A DNA stretch of 37,122 nucleotides, taken from NCBI GenBank assembly GCA_021811615.1, contig JAJZNW010000103.1, positions 1-37,122 on the forward strand, read 5' to 3'. The DNA comes from Bacteroidota bacterium. GTDB lineage: Bacteria > Bacteroidota > Ignavibacteria > Kryptoniales > JAKASW01. The notes under the pieces were generated by a model. That model made no database searches, was not told where the DNA came from, and worked only from the letters and a program-made list of their open reading frames with translations. Below, in pieces: positions 1-11,860 of the stretch; the first letter of the stretch is position 1; each line of letters begins with the position of its first letter. The translations under genes and the position numbers were made by a program.

Positions 1-2072
1 GTAATACCTCTGAATTTTCCCGCACTCTTGTTACGGCGGCTCTACCATATGCGAACGGACCGCTTCATCTCGGGCATCTGGCCGGCGCTTACCTGCCTGC
101 CGACATATATGTCCGCTACCTGCGCCTGAAAGGCGAAGACGTCGTTTTCATCTGCGGCTCCGACGAGCACGGCGTAGCCGTGACGATCTCCGCAGAGAAG
201 GAAGGCGTTTCCCCTCAGCAGATCGTAGACCGCTATCACGCGATCAATAAAGCGAGCTTCGAAAAATTCGGGATGAGTTTCGACAACTATTCACGCACAA
301 CTCTTCCCGTGCATCACCAGACCGGCCAGGAGTTTTTCCTTGAACTCTACAGGCAAAACATACTTGCCGAAAAAAGTGAAAAGCAACTCTATTGCGAGAA
401 AGACAGGATGTTTCTGGCGGACAGGTACGTCGAAGGGACCTGCCCCGTCTGCGGCAACGCGGATGCACGCGGGGATCAGTGCGAGAACTGCGGCACGTGG
501 CTCGAACAAACGCAGCTGATCAACCCGAGATGTAAGATCTGCGGGACGACTCCCGTCGTTCGCGAGACGAAGCACTGGTACCTTCCGCTGGGGCGGTTCC
601 AGAAGGAACTCGAAGAATACGTCAACTCGAAGAAGTGGAAGGAAAACGTCCGGGGGTACGTAGACAGCTGGCTCAAGGAAGGACTCGAAGACCGTGCCAT
701 TACACGCGACCTGCATTGGGGGATACCGGTACCATTGCAGGGATACGAGAACAAGGTTATCTATGTCTGGTTCGAAGCCGTGCTTGGATATATCTCCTCG
801 ACCAAAGAGCTTTCCCAGAAGCGCGGCGAGCCGAATCTCTGGAAGAGGTATTGGCAGGATGAAGGCACGCGCTATATCGCATTCATCGGGAAGGACAATA
901 TCGTATTTCACACGCTGATATTCCCGGCCATTTTGATGGCGTGGAACGAAGGCGGAAAATCGCGCTATATCCTTCCGGATGCCGTACCGGCCAATGAATT
1001 CCTCAACTTCGAGGGAAAGAAATTTTCGAAAAGCCGCGGCTGGGGGATAGACCTGAAGGACTTCATAGAGATTTTCCCGCCCGATACGCTACGGTACGCT
1101 TTGGCTTTGAATCTTCCTGAGTCGCGCGATTCCGATTTTTACTGGAAAGACTTCCAGGCGCGCGTCAACAGCGAGCTTGCAGACACGCTGGGGAATTTTG
1201 TGAACAGAACGCTTCAATTCATTCAGAGGTATTACGACGGCAGGATTCCTTCCCGCGGAAAGCTGAGCAATCTCGATGAGTGGGCTGTAAGCCAAATGCA
1301 GGAGACTCCCGGAAAGGTGGGCGCCCTCTTTGAAAATTTCAAATTCAGGGACGGAGTGCTCGAGGCGATGTCCCTCGCGAGAGCGGCGAACAAATATTTC
1401 AACGATTCAGAACCGTGGAAATCGCGGAAGGACAATCCGGAACAGTGTGCCACGACTCTCAATATTTGTGCGCAACTGACCAGGTCGCTCGCGATTCTCC
1501 TTTCTCCGGTGATTCCGTTCTCGACCGAAGAAATATGGAAGATGCTGCAGCTTGAAGGTACTGCCGCAAAGGCAGGATGGAATTCTGCTGCCGAGATGAA
1601 AGTTGAACCGGGAAGAGAGATCGGTCGTTTGAGTATACTTTTCACAAAAATCGAGGATTCGACAATCGAAGAGCAGATAAAGAAAACGGCGAGCGGGGAA
1701 AACACGGAACAGCCCGCAACCCAACAGGCAACCGCACCGATCAAGGCTGAGATTTCCATCGATGACTTCAGGAAGGTCGATCTCCGTATCGCTAAGGTGG
1801 TCGGCTGCGAGAAGGTGTCGAAGTCGGAAAAACTCCTGCGGATCGACGTGCTGGTCGGCGTAGAGAAGAGGCAGATCATTGCCGGTATATCGAAACATTA
1901 TAAGCCCGAAGACCTGGTCGGAAAGAACGTGGTAATTGTCGCGAATCTGGCTCCGGCCAAACTTATGGGGCTTGAATCCAACGGAATGCTTCTCGCTGCC
2001 TCGACGGACGACGGGAAGCTTGCGGTCCTGACCACGGCCGCCGACATCGACAGCGGAAGCATAGTCAGATAG
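1..2072 (+). CDS. metG: Methionyl-tRNA synthetase, 5'-truncated by window edge
   Basis: Charges tRNA-Met with methionine in the cytoplasm. The frame is open from base 3, so the start lies just outside the window; only a few residues should be missing, because the class I motif ALPYANGPLHLGH sits at about bases 39-77 (HLGH at 66-77). A zinc-knuckle region follows at about 441-545 with three CxxC pairs (CPVC, CENC, CKIC). The KMSKS loop appears as KFSKSRG near 1019-1038, a common variant. After an anticodon-binding helical domain and a low-complexity, Gln/Ala-rich linker (about 1680-1745), the C-terminal ~110 residues form an EMAPII/Trbp111-like tRNA-binding domain (DFRKVDLRIAKV...ANLAPAKLMG). 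This fused layout is usual in Bacteroidota and relatives. The ATG at base 180 is internal and is not the real start. Very secure call. Confidence 0.97.
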   Translation, partial: NTSEFSRTLVTAALPYANGPLHLGHLAGAYLPADIYVRYLRLKGEDVVFICGSDEHGVAVTISAEKEGVSPQQIVDRYHAINKASFEKFGMSFDNYSRTTLPVHHQTGQEFFLELYRQNILAEKSEKQLYCEKDRMFLADRYVEGTCPVCGNADARGDQCENCGTWLEQTQLINPRCKICGTTPVVRETKHWYLPLGRFQKELEEYVNSKKWKENVRGYVDSWLKEGLEDRAITRDLHWGIPVPLQGYENKVIYVWFEAVLGYISSTKELSQKRGEPNLWKRYWQDEGTRYIAFIGKDNIVFHTLIFPAILMAWNEGGKSRYILPDAVPANEFLNFEGKKFSKSRGWGIDLKDFIEIFPPDTLRYALALNLPESRDSDFYWKDFQARVNSELADTLGNFVNRTLQFIQRYYDGRIPSRGKLSNLDEWAVSQMQETPGKVGALFENFKFRDGVLEAMSLARAANKYFNDSEPWKSRKDNPEQCATTLNICAQLTRSLAILLSPVIPFSTEEIWKMLQLEGTAAKAGWNSAAEMKVEPGREIGRLSILFTKIEDSTIEEQIKKTASGENTEQPATQQATAPIKAEISIDDFRKVDLRIAKVVGCEKVSKSEKLLRIDVLVGVEKRQIIAGISKHYKPEDLVGKNVVIVANLAPAKLMGLESNGMLLAASTDDGKLAVLTTAADIDSGSIVR

Positions 2073-2132
2073 TTGCGGGTCAATTGCGACCCTGTATTTT
2101 CTCAGGCGCGAAGATCACAACCGGAGATTCGG

Positions 2133-3128
2133 ATGAAACAGACATCTGGCCGTCCGCGTGTTGTTGTGGCACGGAGGATCCCGGAGAACGGGATAGAGAT
2201 TCTCAGGAAACATTTTACGGTGGACCTGAACAATACCGACAAGGATATTACGCCGCGTGCTCTTCTCGAAAAATTGGATGGCGCCTTCGGGGTAATCGCC
2301 ATGATGGCGAACAAATTCGATCGCGGGTTTATCTCGAAGCTTGAGACCGTGCGCGTGATATCGAATTATGCCGTCGGCTTCAATAACGTCGACATAGCAG
2401 CTGCCGCCGAAAAGGGTATTGCTGTCACTAACACGCCGGGTGTCCTGACCGATGCGACTGCCGATCTTGCGTTCGGCCTTTTGCTGTCGGCGGCGAGACG
2501 CATCGCCGAAGGCGATCGCTTCGTGCGCGCCCATAAGTTCAAGGGATGGGCGCCGACGCTGATGCTCGGTAATGATGTCTCGGGGAAAATGATCGGCATC
2601 GTCGGAGCAGGAAGGATCGGCGCTGCCATTGCGTTGCGGGCACGAGGATTCGGGATGAAGATCCTTTACAATTCACACAAGCGAAATGCGGACATCGATG
2701 CGGTCGGCGGGAGGCCGGCTGAATTGACGCGGCTCCTCGAGGAGTCCGATTACATCAGCCTGAATGTGCCGTTGACCGTCGAAACGCGCGGGATGATAGG
2801 GAGGCGGGAGTTTGCGCTGATGAAACCCACTGCCGTACTCGTGAACACGGCCCGAGGTGAAGTGGTCGACGAAAATGCCCTGATCTCTGCGCTGAAAAGA
2901 CGAAAGATCGCCGGTGCCGGGCTCGATGTGTACGTAAACGAGCCGAAGATCAACCCCGAATTACTCAAACTGGACAATGTGGTCCTCGCACCACATCTCG
3001 GAAGCTCGACCTTGGAAACCCGAGCGAAAATGTCGGAGCTTGCCGCTCTGAACGCGGTCGCAATACTGAAGGGTGAACGTCCGGGCGCGATTGTGAATCC
3101 GGAGGTCCTTCGGATGACCAGTCGTTAG
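2133..3128 (+). CDS. D-isomer specific 2-hydroxyacid dehydrogenase (glyoxylate/hydroxypyruvate reductase type)
   Basis: NAD(P)-dependent reduction of a 2-keto acid (glyoxylate, hydroxypyruvate or a 2-keto sugar acid) to the D-2-hydroxyacid. The 331-residue length is typical. Seen: an N-terminal catalytic half with the AVGFNNVD stretch, a Rossmann motif GIVGAGRIG, and the three family catalytic residues, Arg in NTARGEVVDE, Glu in VYVNEP and His in APHLGSST. The frame could be opened at a TTG directly after metG, but the ATG at 2133 is preceded by GGAG at 2123-2126 and begins right before the first conserved strand, so it is preferred. It lies 60 bases after metG, same strand. The exact substrate cannot be read from the sequence. 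It converges on the NHL gene; the 134-base gap between them shows no convincing terminator. Confidence 0.9.
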   Translation: MKQTSGRPRVVVARRIPENGIEILRKHFTVDLNNTDKDITPRALLEKLDGAFGVIAMMANKFDRGFISKLETVRVISNYAVGFNNVDIAAAAEKGIAVTNTPGVLTDATADLAFGLLLSAARRIAEGDRFVRAHKFKGWAPTLMLGNDVSGKMIGIVGAGRIGAAIALRARGFGMKILYNSHKRNADIDAVGGRPAELTRLLEESDYISLNVPLTVETRGMIGRREFALMKPTAVLVNTARGEVVDENALISALKRRKIAGAGLDVYVNEPKINPELLKLDNVVLAPHLGSSTLETRAKMSELAALNAVAILKGERPGAIVNPEVLRMTSR

Positions 3129-3262
3129 CGCAAGCTTCGGGGGAAAACCCGCAAGATTCGCAGGCCGTCATGAAGTCATTCGAAACATCATACCACCGCA
3201 ATCCCAATCGTGATACCGCCATATGCCGTCCCCGGCAGGTGGGAGTACGGCTGATTGAAATC

Positions 3263-4180
3263 CTAACCCAGGAAATTTGCTTTCGCGACGACGACCCGGC
3301 TGCCGGTAAGGATATAAACCCTTTTCCCACTAATTGAGACATCGTTGAAGTGCTTGATCTTTGTCCCGAAGACGTCGTCGCCTGAGAATTTCGCGATCAT
3401 CGTTCCGTCAAGCTTGAAGAAATAAAGCTTATCCGAATCGCAGACTCCGAGTATTCCGTCGCCGATACCTATGCCAGTGGGATTCTCGAGAGTTCCTTCT
3501 CCGATCGAACCTAAGTAGTTGCCGAAGTTATCGTATACTGCGACCCGGCCTTTGTCTGATACGTAAACATCGTCGTTCGGCCCGATCGAAACCTGGCGCG
3601 GCATTGTCAAGGTCCCGGCTCCATCACCATAACCTCCGAAGGTTCTTTCTACCGTCGAGAAGGTGTTTACCTTCATAACCCTGATATTCTCATCGTCGCA
3701 GATGAAGAGGTCGCCAAGTCTCGATATAGCCACGCCCGACGGGTAGCCGAACCTTTTCGAGTCGTCGTTGGATTGATTCGTCGATAGCGAGGCGACATTC
3801 GCAAGAGTCCTGTCGAAACGCACGATCCTGTTGTTGTTGTAGTCTGCAACATAGATCTCCACACCGTTATCGGCGCAGACATCGTACGGCATATCGAACT
3901 GGTAGTCGCCGTTCCCATAACCGCCCACTTCACCTGTCGAGTCTCCGGCCGGGCTGAACCTCATCAGCAGATCGTCTCCGGTGTCGGCAACGTAAATTGC
4001 GCCGATGGGGTCGACGCTTATTCCCTTCGCGTCATGGAAATGACCGAAGCTGAAGAGTTCCACAAGCGATGGCGGAGGCTGAAACGAGGTTAGGAAGATC
4101 AATGAGAGGATGGCCAGAGGAAATATCGAATAGCGCAGGAAGTCATCGATGTATCGGTGCGGGCTCGTCCGGGTTTTCAT
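3263..4180 (-). CDS. Exported or membrane-anchored NHL-repeat beta-propeller protein
   Basis: 305 residues. An N-terminal hydrophobic stretch (about residues 16-32) follows positively charged residues and acts as a signal peptide or membrane anchor, so the protein is probably periplasmic or surface-facing. The rest is a set of NHL-type repeats, visible as recurring GISVDPIGAIYVADTGDD, IYVADYNNNRIVRFD, GVAISRLGDLFICDDEN and QVSIGPNDDVYVSDKG units, consistent with a single six-bladed propeller. No catalytic motif is recognisable; NHL propellers usually bind proteins or ligands. It lies 57 bases downstream of dinB on the same strand, but a candidate promoter (4188-4216) sits immediately before the ATG and no Shine-Dalgarno is visible. 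Function unknown. Confidence 0.8.
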   Translation of the reverse strand: MKTRTSPHRYIDDFLRYSIFPLAILSLIFLTSFQPPPSLVELFSFGHFHDAKGISVDPIGAIYVADTGDDLLMRFSPAGDSTGEVGGYGNGDYQFDMPYDVCADNGVEIYVADYNNNRIVRFDRTLANVASLSTNQSNDDSKRFGYPSGVAISRLGDLFICDDENIRVMKVNTFSTVERTFGGYGDGAGTLTMPRQVSIGPNDDVYVSDKGRVAVYDNFGNYLGSIGEGTLENPTGIGIGDGILGVCDSDKLYFFKLDGTMIAKFSGDDVFGTKIKHFNDVSISGKRVYILTGSRVVVAKANFLG

Positions 4181-4187
4181 TTAGAGG

Positions 4188-4216
4188 AATATTCTCATCG
4201 GAGAGAAATCAATCAA
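4188..4216 (-). promoter_or_regulatory. Candidate promoter of the NHL gene, possibly leaderless
   Basis: On the minus strand, TTGATT (4211-4216) and AATATT (4188-4193) are separated by 17 bases. Each matches 4 of 6 consensus positions. The -10 ends only 7 bases before the ATG at 4180, so transcription would start at or next to the start codon. This fits the lack of a Shine-Dalgarno. Weak motif evidence only. Confidence 0.3.
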
Positions 4217-4237
4217 GAGCATGGAATAAGATCGGAT

Positions 4238-5548
4238 TCATTGCTCGTGGATATCCCGGTAGAACCTCGACTCCCCCTTGAGGCGCTCAGTTATTCCAAA
4301 ATAAACTGACTCGTAACCGAACTTCTCGCGGATCGCGTCTACGCCGTGCAGCAAATCCTCGCGTCGTTCGCCGATGTGCGGGAATAGGTGAGGCTGACTG
4401 CAACCTTTACGAATATTCGTAACGCCGATGCCGACAAGACGGACCTTCATTCCATCGAGCCACAGCCCTCTGAAGAGAGTGTATCCGGTTGAAGAAATTT
4501 CGAATTCCGAATCCGTTTCAACATCCAATGTCCGGCTTTTCTGGTATGTTACGAACCGGCGATCGGCCGGATTGCGTTCCTTCCTGTAACCGAGAAGTGG
4601 AGCCCCGTCGGAGTAACGCATTCTAACGTTGACGGAGGATGCGACAAGGCCTCCGGCACGCAGCTCCCTGGCAATTTTCTCGGACAGGTAAAAGAATACC
4701 GAAGAAATAAACTCCGGGTCGTTCGTGTCGCTCGCGAAAGTCGTGCTCCGCGAGATTGATTTTGCTTCGCGATCTATCTCCCCGACATCCCGTTTCCCCG
4801 CACCGTTTGCCGCATCGTGGAGGTACGTCCCTGTCACTCCGAAGATCTTCGCAAGCGAGATCTCGTCTGTTTCGGCGAGGCTTCCAACGGTGTGGATCCC
4901 AAGAGCTTCGAGTGTCTCGGCGGTCCTCTTGCCGATTCCCGGGATCACAGAGACCGGCAGCGGTGCAAGAAATTCTCTTTCTCCCCCTACCGGTATAACG
5001 AGTAGTCCGTCTGGCGGTCCCTTCTCTTTCCGCTTTTCCAGCTCTTCCCTCGCGACAACCTTGGAACGATCTGACGCGACTTTCGCGCACACCCTGTTCG
5101 AAGCGACCCCTATCGACACGGTGATACTCAACTCTTCGAAGACCGCCCTTTTGATGGCCGCGGCAAGCAACCGAGGTTCATGATCCCAGAAATGGAGGCA
5201 TCCGTTCGCGTCAAGGAAGGCTTCATCAAGGCTCACCGCGCGGACCACCGGGGAAAAGTTACGGAGTATTTCGATGAACCGCCTGGAATAACTTTCATAC
5301 GCGTGGTAGCTCCCTTTCACGAAAACGGCGTTCGGCGCGAGTGAATATGCCTTCGCGAGAGGCATAGCAGTCCTGACACCGAGAGACCTTGCTTCGTAGT
5401 TCGGACATGAAACCACTCCCCGCTGATCGGGAAGTCCCCCCACTACAACCGGTTTCCCTTTCAAAGCAGGACACAACGCCTCCTCGACCGAGGCGAAGAA
5501 TGCGTCGATGTCGATGTGAAAGATTGTCGGATAACGGTCATTGTCCAT
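4238..5548 (-). CDS. dinB: DNA polymerase IV (Y-family translesion polymerase)
   Basis: Error-prone, lesion-bypass DNA synthesis; typically SOS-induced. 436 residues, somewhat long for DinB (about 350-420). Seen: the palm motif HIDIDAFFASVE at residues 11-22 with metal-binding D13 and likely steric gate F18; the second catalytic pair D108/E109 in VSLDEAFLD; the YEAR motif near residue 51; and a helix-hairpin-helix (VIPGIGKRTAETLEALGI). Near the C-terminus, QPHLF fits the beta-clamp binding consensus QxxLF. The ATG at 5548 is preceded by GAGGTG on the minus strand. It follows lexA by 114 bases on the same strand. No second lexA-type dyad lies in that gap, so expression is probably from the lexA promoter. 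Confidence 0.95.
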   Translation of the reverse strand: MDNDRYPTIFHIDIDAFFASVEEALCPALKGKPVVVGGLPDQRGVVSCPNYEARSLGVRTAMPLAKAYSLAPNAVFVKGSYHAYESYSRRFIEILRNFSPVVRAVSLDEAFLDANGCLHFWDHEPRLLAAAIKRAVFEELSITVSIGVASNRVCAKVASDRSKVVAREELEKRKEKGPPDGLLVIPVGGEREFLAPLPVSVIPGIGKRTAETLEALGIHTVGSLAETDEISLAKIFGVTGTYLHDAANGAGKRDVGEIDREAKSISRSTTFASDTNDPEFISSVFFYLSEKIARELRAGGLVASSVNVRMRYSDGAPLLGYRKERNPADRRFVTYQKSRTLDVETDSEFEISSTGYTLFRGLWLDGMKVRLVGIGVTNIRKGCSQPHLFPHIGERREDLLHGVDAIREKFGYESVYFGITERLKGESRFYRDIHEQ

Positions 5549-5662
5549 ATTTCACCTCGGAGATCAATATCCAGTAAAGACAACCGCCGGAGAAACACGA
5601 TACATCATCCACCCGGGCCGAACATTCCATCGTTCCATTGATGCAGGATTCCATTTCCTTTC

Positions 5663-6295
5663 TCACCTCAGTCTCTTCACACTCATCTGGTCGTCGAGGA
5701 GCCTGAGTACTGCCATTACCTTCCCGATTATCCTGACCGACGTTGAATCCAGAATGATCGGTTCGAAGTCGGGATTCTCAGGCTCGAGAACGATTGTATC
5801 ACCATCCTGTCTGAACCTTTTTACGGTCGCGCGCTCTTCGTTGATGAGAGCCGCGACGATGTCGCCGTTCTCAGCCGATGGCTGCTGCCTGACAAGGACG
5901 AGATCTCCGTCCAGTATGCCGGCGTCTTTCATGCTGAGTCCCTCCACCATAAGAAGGAAGTTGACCTCTCCGCCCCTGACGAAAGAAGGATCGACAACGA
6001 GCGATTCGCCGAGGTTTTCTACGGCGAGTATAGGCTTGCCGGCGGTAATACGTCCTACCACGGGGACAGTCACCCCTTTGTCAAAATGTGCAAGCCGGAT
6101 TCCGCGGCTCTTCACGGCTTCCCGCTCGATAAACCCTTTCTGCTCCAGGGCCTTCAAGTGCCTCTCGATTCCATGGCTCCACTTCGCACCGATGTGATTG
6201 GCAATTTCCCGCAACGTTGGCGGGTATCCATAACGGCTCTGGTGTCTCTCTATGAATGCGAGAACCTTCTTTTGACGGTCAGTCAAACCGTTCAT
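5663..6295 (-). CDS. lexA: LexA repressor (SOS regulator, self-cleaving)
   Basis: Represses SOS genes and self-cleaves when stimulated by RecA filaments. 210 residues from the ATG at 6295, which carries a good Shine-Dalgarno (GGAGAAGG, two bases upstream) and gives the typical LexA beginning (MNGLTDRQKKVLAF). A longer frame from 6352 exists, but it would run through the operator and is rejected. Seen: a winged-helix N-terminal domain (YPPTLREIANHIG); an Ala-Gly cleavage site in VVGRITAGKPI; catalytic Ser in EGLSMKDAGILDGD; and catalytic Lys in NEERATVKRF, all in canonical order. First gene of a lexA-dinB unit. An 8-bp-arm perfect dyad at 6310-6331 overlaps its probable promoter, consistent with autoregulation. 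Confidence 0.97.
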   Translation of the reverse strand: MNGLTDRQKKVLAFIERHQSRYGYPPTLREIANHIGAKWSHGIERHLKALEQKGFIEREAVKSRGIRLAHFDKGVTVPVVGRITAGKPILAVENLGESLVVDPSFVRGGEVNFLLMVEGLSMKDAGILDGDLVLVRQQPSAENGDIVAALINEERATVKRFRQDGDTIVLEPENPDFEPIILDSTSVRIIGKVMAVLRLLDDQMSVKRLR

Positions 6296-6309
6296 GGCCT
6301 TCTCCACGA

Positions 6310-6331
6310 TTAGTAGACATATTTCTACTAA
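6310..6331. promoter_or_regulatory. Probable LexA operator (SOS box) of unusual sequence
   Basis: Perfect inverted repeat TTAGTAGA-N6-TCTACTAA, 22 bp in total, 14 bp upstream of the lexA ATG and touching the inferred -10 hexamer. Position and symmetry fit a LexA autoregulatory operator. The sequence matches neither the E. coli CTGT-N8-ACAG nor the Bacillus GAAC-N4-GTTC box. No other copy was noticed by eye in the window. Confidence 0.65.
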
Positions 6332-6359
6332 ATATCTTCTGTCGAAGATCAAAAGTCAA
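6331..6359 (-). promoter_or_regulatory. Candidate sigma70-type promoter of lexA-dinB
   Basis: Reading the minus strand: TTGACT (6354-6359), a 17-base spacer, then GATATT (6331-6336). The presumed start of transcription falls inside the dyad at 6310-6331, as expected for a repressed promoter. A direct repeat AAAAGTCRAG (6351-6360 and 6371-6380, 20-bp period) covers and flanks the -35. Confidence 0.5.
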
Positions 6360-6421
6360 GTTTGAGTTCAAAAAGTCGAGTCCATTTCACGGAGACGGCG
6401 AAATCTAATCCGGTTCAACGG

Positions 6422-6450
6422 TTGTTATAGTTGATTAACTTCATTAGATT
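6422..6450 (+). promoter_or_regulatory. Candidate promoter of the rodZ-ligA unit
   Basis: TTGTTA (6422-6427), a 17-base spacer and TAGATT (6445-6450), each 4 of 6 to the sigma70 consensus. The spacing to the ATG at 6479 gives a leader of about 20 bases. It diverges from the lexA promoter. Confidence 0.35.
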
Positions 6451-6478
6451 CAGAACGTTACACCAATCACGGTAGAGA

Positions 6479-9778
<3,300 letters not shown>

Positions 9779-9782
<4 letters not shown>

Positions 9783-10114
9783 AAAAGAAAACTTTCGAGG
9801 CCGAAAGCCACAGAGGGTACACCGTTCTCAAGGTGAATGCCGAAAAGCTCGACACTCAAATCTCCCCTCAACTGAAAGCGGAGTTTCTGGTAATTTGCAG
9901 GCCACCGCTGAAAAAACTCGTCGTCGATTTGAGCGCGGTGAAATCGTGTGATTCATCCGGGCTCAGCGCACTTCTCGTTGCCGAAAGGATAATGAGAGAA
10001 TCTAAAGGTGAGATACACGTCGTGGTGCCCAACCCGGACGTCAGGAACCTCTTCCGTATCACGCAGCTGGAGAAAGTCTTTTCGCTACACACCACGCTGG
10101 AAGAGCTGCACTGA
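9779..10114 (+). CDS. STAS-domain anti-sigma factor antagonist
   Basis: 111 residues, one STAS domain (SpoIIAA/RsbV type). The VVDLSAVKSCDSSGLSALL stretch carries the conserved D-S-S-G-L, with the Ser normally phosphorylated by a partner anti-sigma kinase. That would place the protein in a partner-switching module controlling an alternative sigma factor or another output. No HATPase-type anti-sigma kinase lies nearby, so the partner is elsewhere. The ATG overlaps the upstream stop by 4 nt. It is followed after 30 bases by the symporter gene. Confidence 0.88.
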
Positions 10115-10144
10115 CTTGAATGTGAATTAGCAGGCGGAACCGTA

Positions 10145-11641
10145 TTGGGATTCAATGCTACAGACTATATAATTGTGCTCGCCTATTTGGTGGGGGTCTC
10201 GGCATTCGGAATTTTCATCGGCGGGAAGCAGAAAAGTGCGTCCGACTACTTTGTGGGAGGGAGAGACATTCCGTGGCTCATAGTCTCCTTCGCGGTAGTA
10301 GCGACCGAGACGAGTGCCATTACTTTCATATCCATTCCGGGGTTGGCTTACCTCACCAACCTGAATTTTCTCCAGATCGCGATTGGATACATCGTCGGAA
10401 GGATAGCGATAGCTTTCCTTTTCCTCCCGTCATATTATCGTGGCGAACTCGTAACCGCCTACGAGCTTCTTAAGACCAGGTTCGGGGAGAAGACGCGCAA
10501 TTACGCCTCGGTGGTTTTTCTAATCACGCGGACGCTCGCTACCGGCGTCAGGCTCTTCACGACGGCGATTCCCCTCGCCATAATTTTCCGGGGGTACCGG
10601 ATTTTCAGCGGTTATTCCAATACGGACATCTATGCCATCTCGATCGTGATAATTACGATCTTTACATTCGTTTACACTTACGCCGGCGGCATAAGGGCGG
10701 TGATATGGACGGATGTGGTACAGATGTTTGTATACCTTGGAGGCGCGGCATTGGCGCTATGGATTATGCTGGCACACTTGCCGGATGGATGGGGAAGCGT
10801 TCTAGCTTCTGCCGCAGCCGGCTCGAAATTCCAGTTCATACATTTCGGATTTACGGGCAGTGTCGCCCATTTCTTCACGGTGAAGTACACTTTCGTTGCC
10901 AGTGTACTCGGCGGCGCGTTCCTTTCCATGGCCTCGCACGGTACGGACCAGCTTATCGTGCAGCGGCTGCTCGCCACAAACTCGCTGAAGAGCAGCCAGA
11001 AGGCGGTCATCTCAAGCGGATTCTTCGTCGGTCTCCAGTTTCTCTTCTTCCTGGTGATCGGGGTGGTCCTCTTTGCGTTCTATCATGCGTATCCTTTCAA
11101 GGACGGCGATCAGATTTTCCCGAAGTTCATAGTCGAACAGCTTCCCAGCGGAGTAAGCGGGATTATCGTTGCAGCTTTGTTTGCGAGCGCAATGAGCTCC
11201 CTCGGCGGTTCGATAAGCTCTCTCGCCTCATCAACTCTCGTCGACCTTTATAAACCATACTTCGGGAAGAACAACAGCGAAGAGAAAGACCTTAAACTGT
11301 CGAAGATATTCAGTATCTTCTGGACCATCGTACTTGTCGCGACCGCATTTATGTTTATACACACGGACGAATCGGTGATAGAGATCGCTCTCTCGATAGC
11401 GTCAGTCACTTATGGAGGGCTTCTCGGTACGTTTCTCCTCGGAGTCCTCTTCAAGAAGCCCGGTCAGATTGATGCCATCATCGGGTTCTCGGCGGGCTTG
11501 ATTGTTCTGGTCTACGTCTTCTTCTTCACCCCGATTGCATGGACATGGTATACTATGATAGGTGCTCTTACGACGATCGTTGTTGGACTCGTGTCGTCGA
11601 AGTTCACCGTAAAGCCGGCCACGCCAGGATCCGGGACCTGA
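10145..11641 (+). CDS. Sodium:solute symporter (SSS family)
   Basis: 498-residue inner-membrane protein with about 13 predicted hydrophobic spans, typical of Na+-coupled symporters of the SSF/SLC5 family. Seen: YFVGGRDIPWLIVSFAVVATETSAITFI (span 1-2 with the family Gly/Ser/Thr-rich unwound helix), TYAGGIRAVIWTDVVQMFVYLGG, and the signature area GTDQLIVQRLLATNSLKSSQKA. The substrate cannot be decided; sugars, carboxylates, proline and pantothenate are all possible. The frame has no ATG before the first span, so the TTG at 10145, with GGCGGA upstream, is the only reasonable start. The protein ends shortly after the last span, so no kinase is fused. Confidence 0.9.
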   Translation: MGFNATDYIIVLAYLVGVSAFGIFIGGKQKSASDYFVGGRDIPWLIVSFAVVATETSAITFISIPGLAYLTNLNFLQIAIGYIVGRIAIAFLFLPSYYRGELVTAYELLKTRFGEKTRNYASVVFLITRTLATGVRLFTTAIPLAIIFRGYRIFSGYSNTDIYAISIVIITIFTFVYTYAGGIRAVIWTDVVQMFVYLGGAALALWIMLAHLPDGWGSVLASAAAGSKFQFIHFGFTGSVAHFFTVKYTFVASVLGGAFLSMASHGTDQLIVQRLLATNSLKSSQKAVISSGFFVGLQFLFFLVIGVVLFAFYHAYPFKDGDQIFPKFIVEQLPSGVSGIIVAALFASAMSSLGGSISSLASSTLVDLYKPYFGKNNSEEKDLKLSKIFSIFWTIVLVATAFMFIHTDESVIEIALSIASVTYGGLLGTFLLGVLFKKPGQIDAIIGFSAGLIVLVYVFFFTPIAWTWYTMIGALTTIVVGLVSSKFTVKPATPGSGT

Positions 11642-11802
11642 GACTGTCGACGGATTCGCTTTACGGATGAAGTCCTGCAGGATTCAGATGTACTGGCCGA
11701 ACCCATGTTTGACAAAACGGGCAAGAACGAAAGCACGGATGCCGATTATAGAGCTCACCGGGCTGCGAATCGCGCGAATAGAAAACTTTCGTGCGTTTGG
11801 AG

Positions 11803-11808
11803 TATAAT
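11803..11808 (+). promoter_or_regulatory. Isolated perfect -10 hexamer upstream of the acyltransferase gene
   Basis: TATAAT at 11803-11808 in the 250-base gap 11642-11891, which I could not fill with a gene. No good -35 stands at 16-18 bases. A dyad at 11845-11860 lies about 37 bases downstream, between this hexamer and the TTG start at 11892. Confidence 0.3.
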
Positions 11809-11844
11809 GAACAGTATGCGTAAAATGGAATTTACGTCGCAGAC

Positions 11845-11860
11845 CGTATTGCACAATACG
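11845..11860. repeat. Perfect 7-bp dyad, candidate operator
   Basis: CGTATTG-CA-CAATACG. The two-base centre is too tight for an RNA hairpin with seven pairs, so a dimeric DNA-binding protein site is more likely. It lies 31 bases upstream of the acyltransferase start. Confidence 0.4.

Noticed and set aside
3129-3262. GC-rich inverted elements in the convergent gap after the dehydrogenase gene
   Set aside because: Arms of 3-5 bp only and no T-run in either direction; not convincing as a terminator.
5538-5654. 38-codon open frame on the minus strand between lexA and dinB, its stop overlapping the dinB start region
   Set aside because: Cys-rich, no match to any family, ribosome-binding site only two bases from the ATG; it may be a coupling leader but cannot be supported as a gene.
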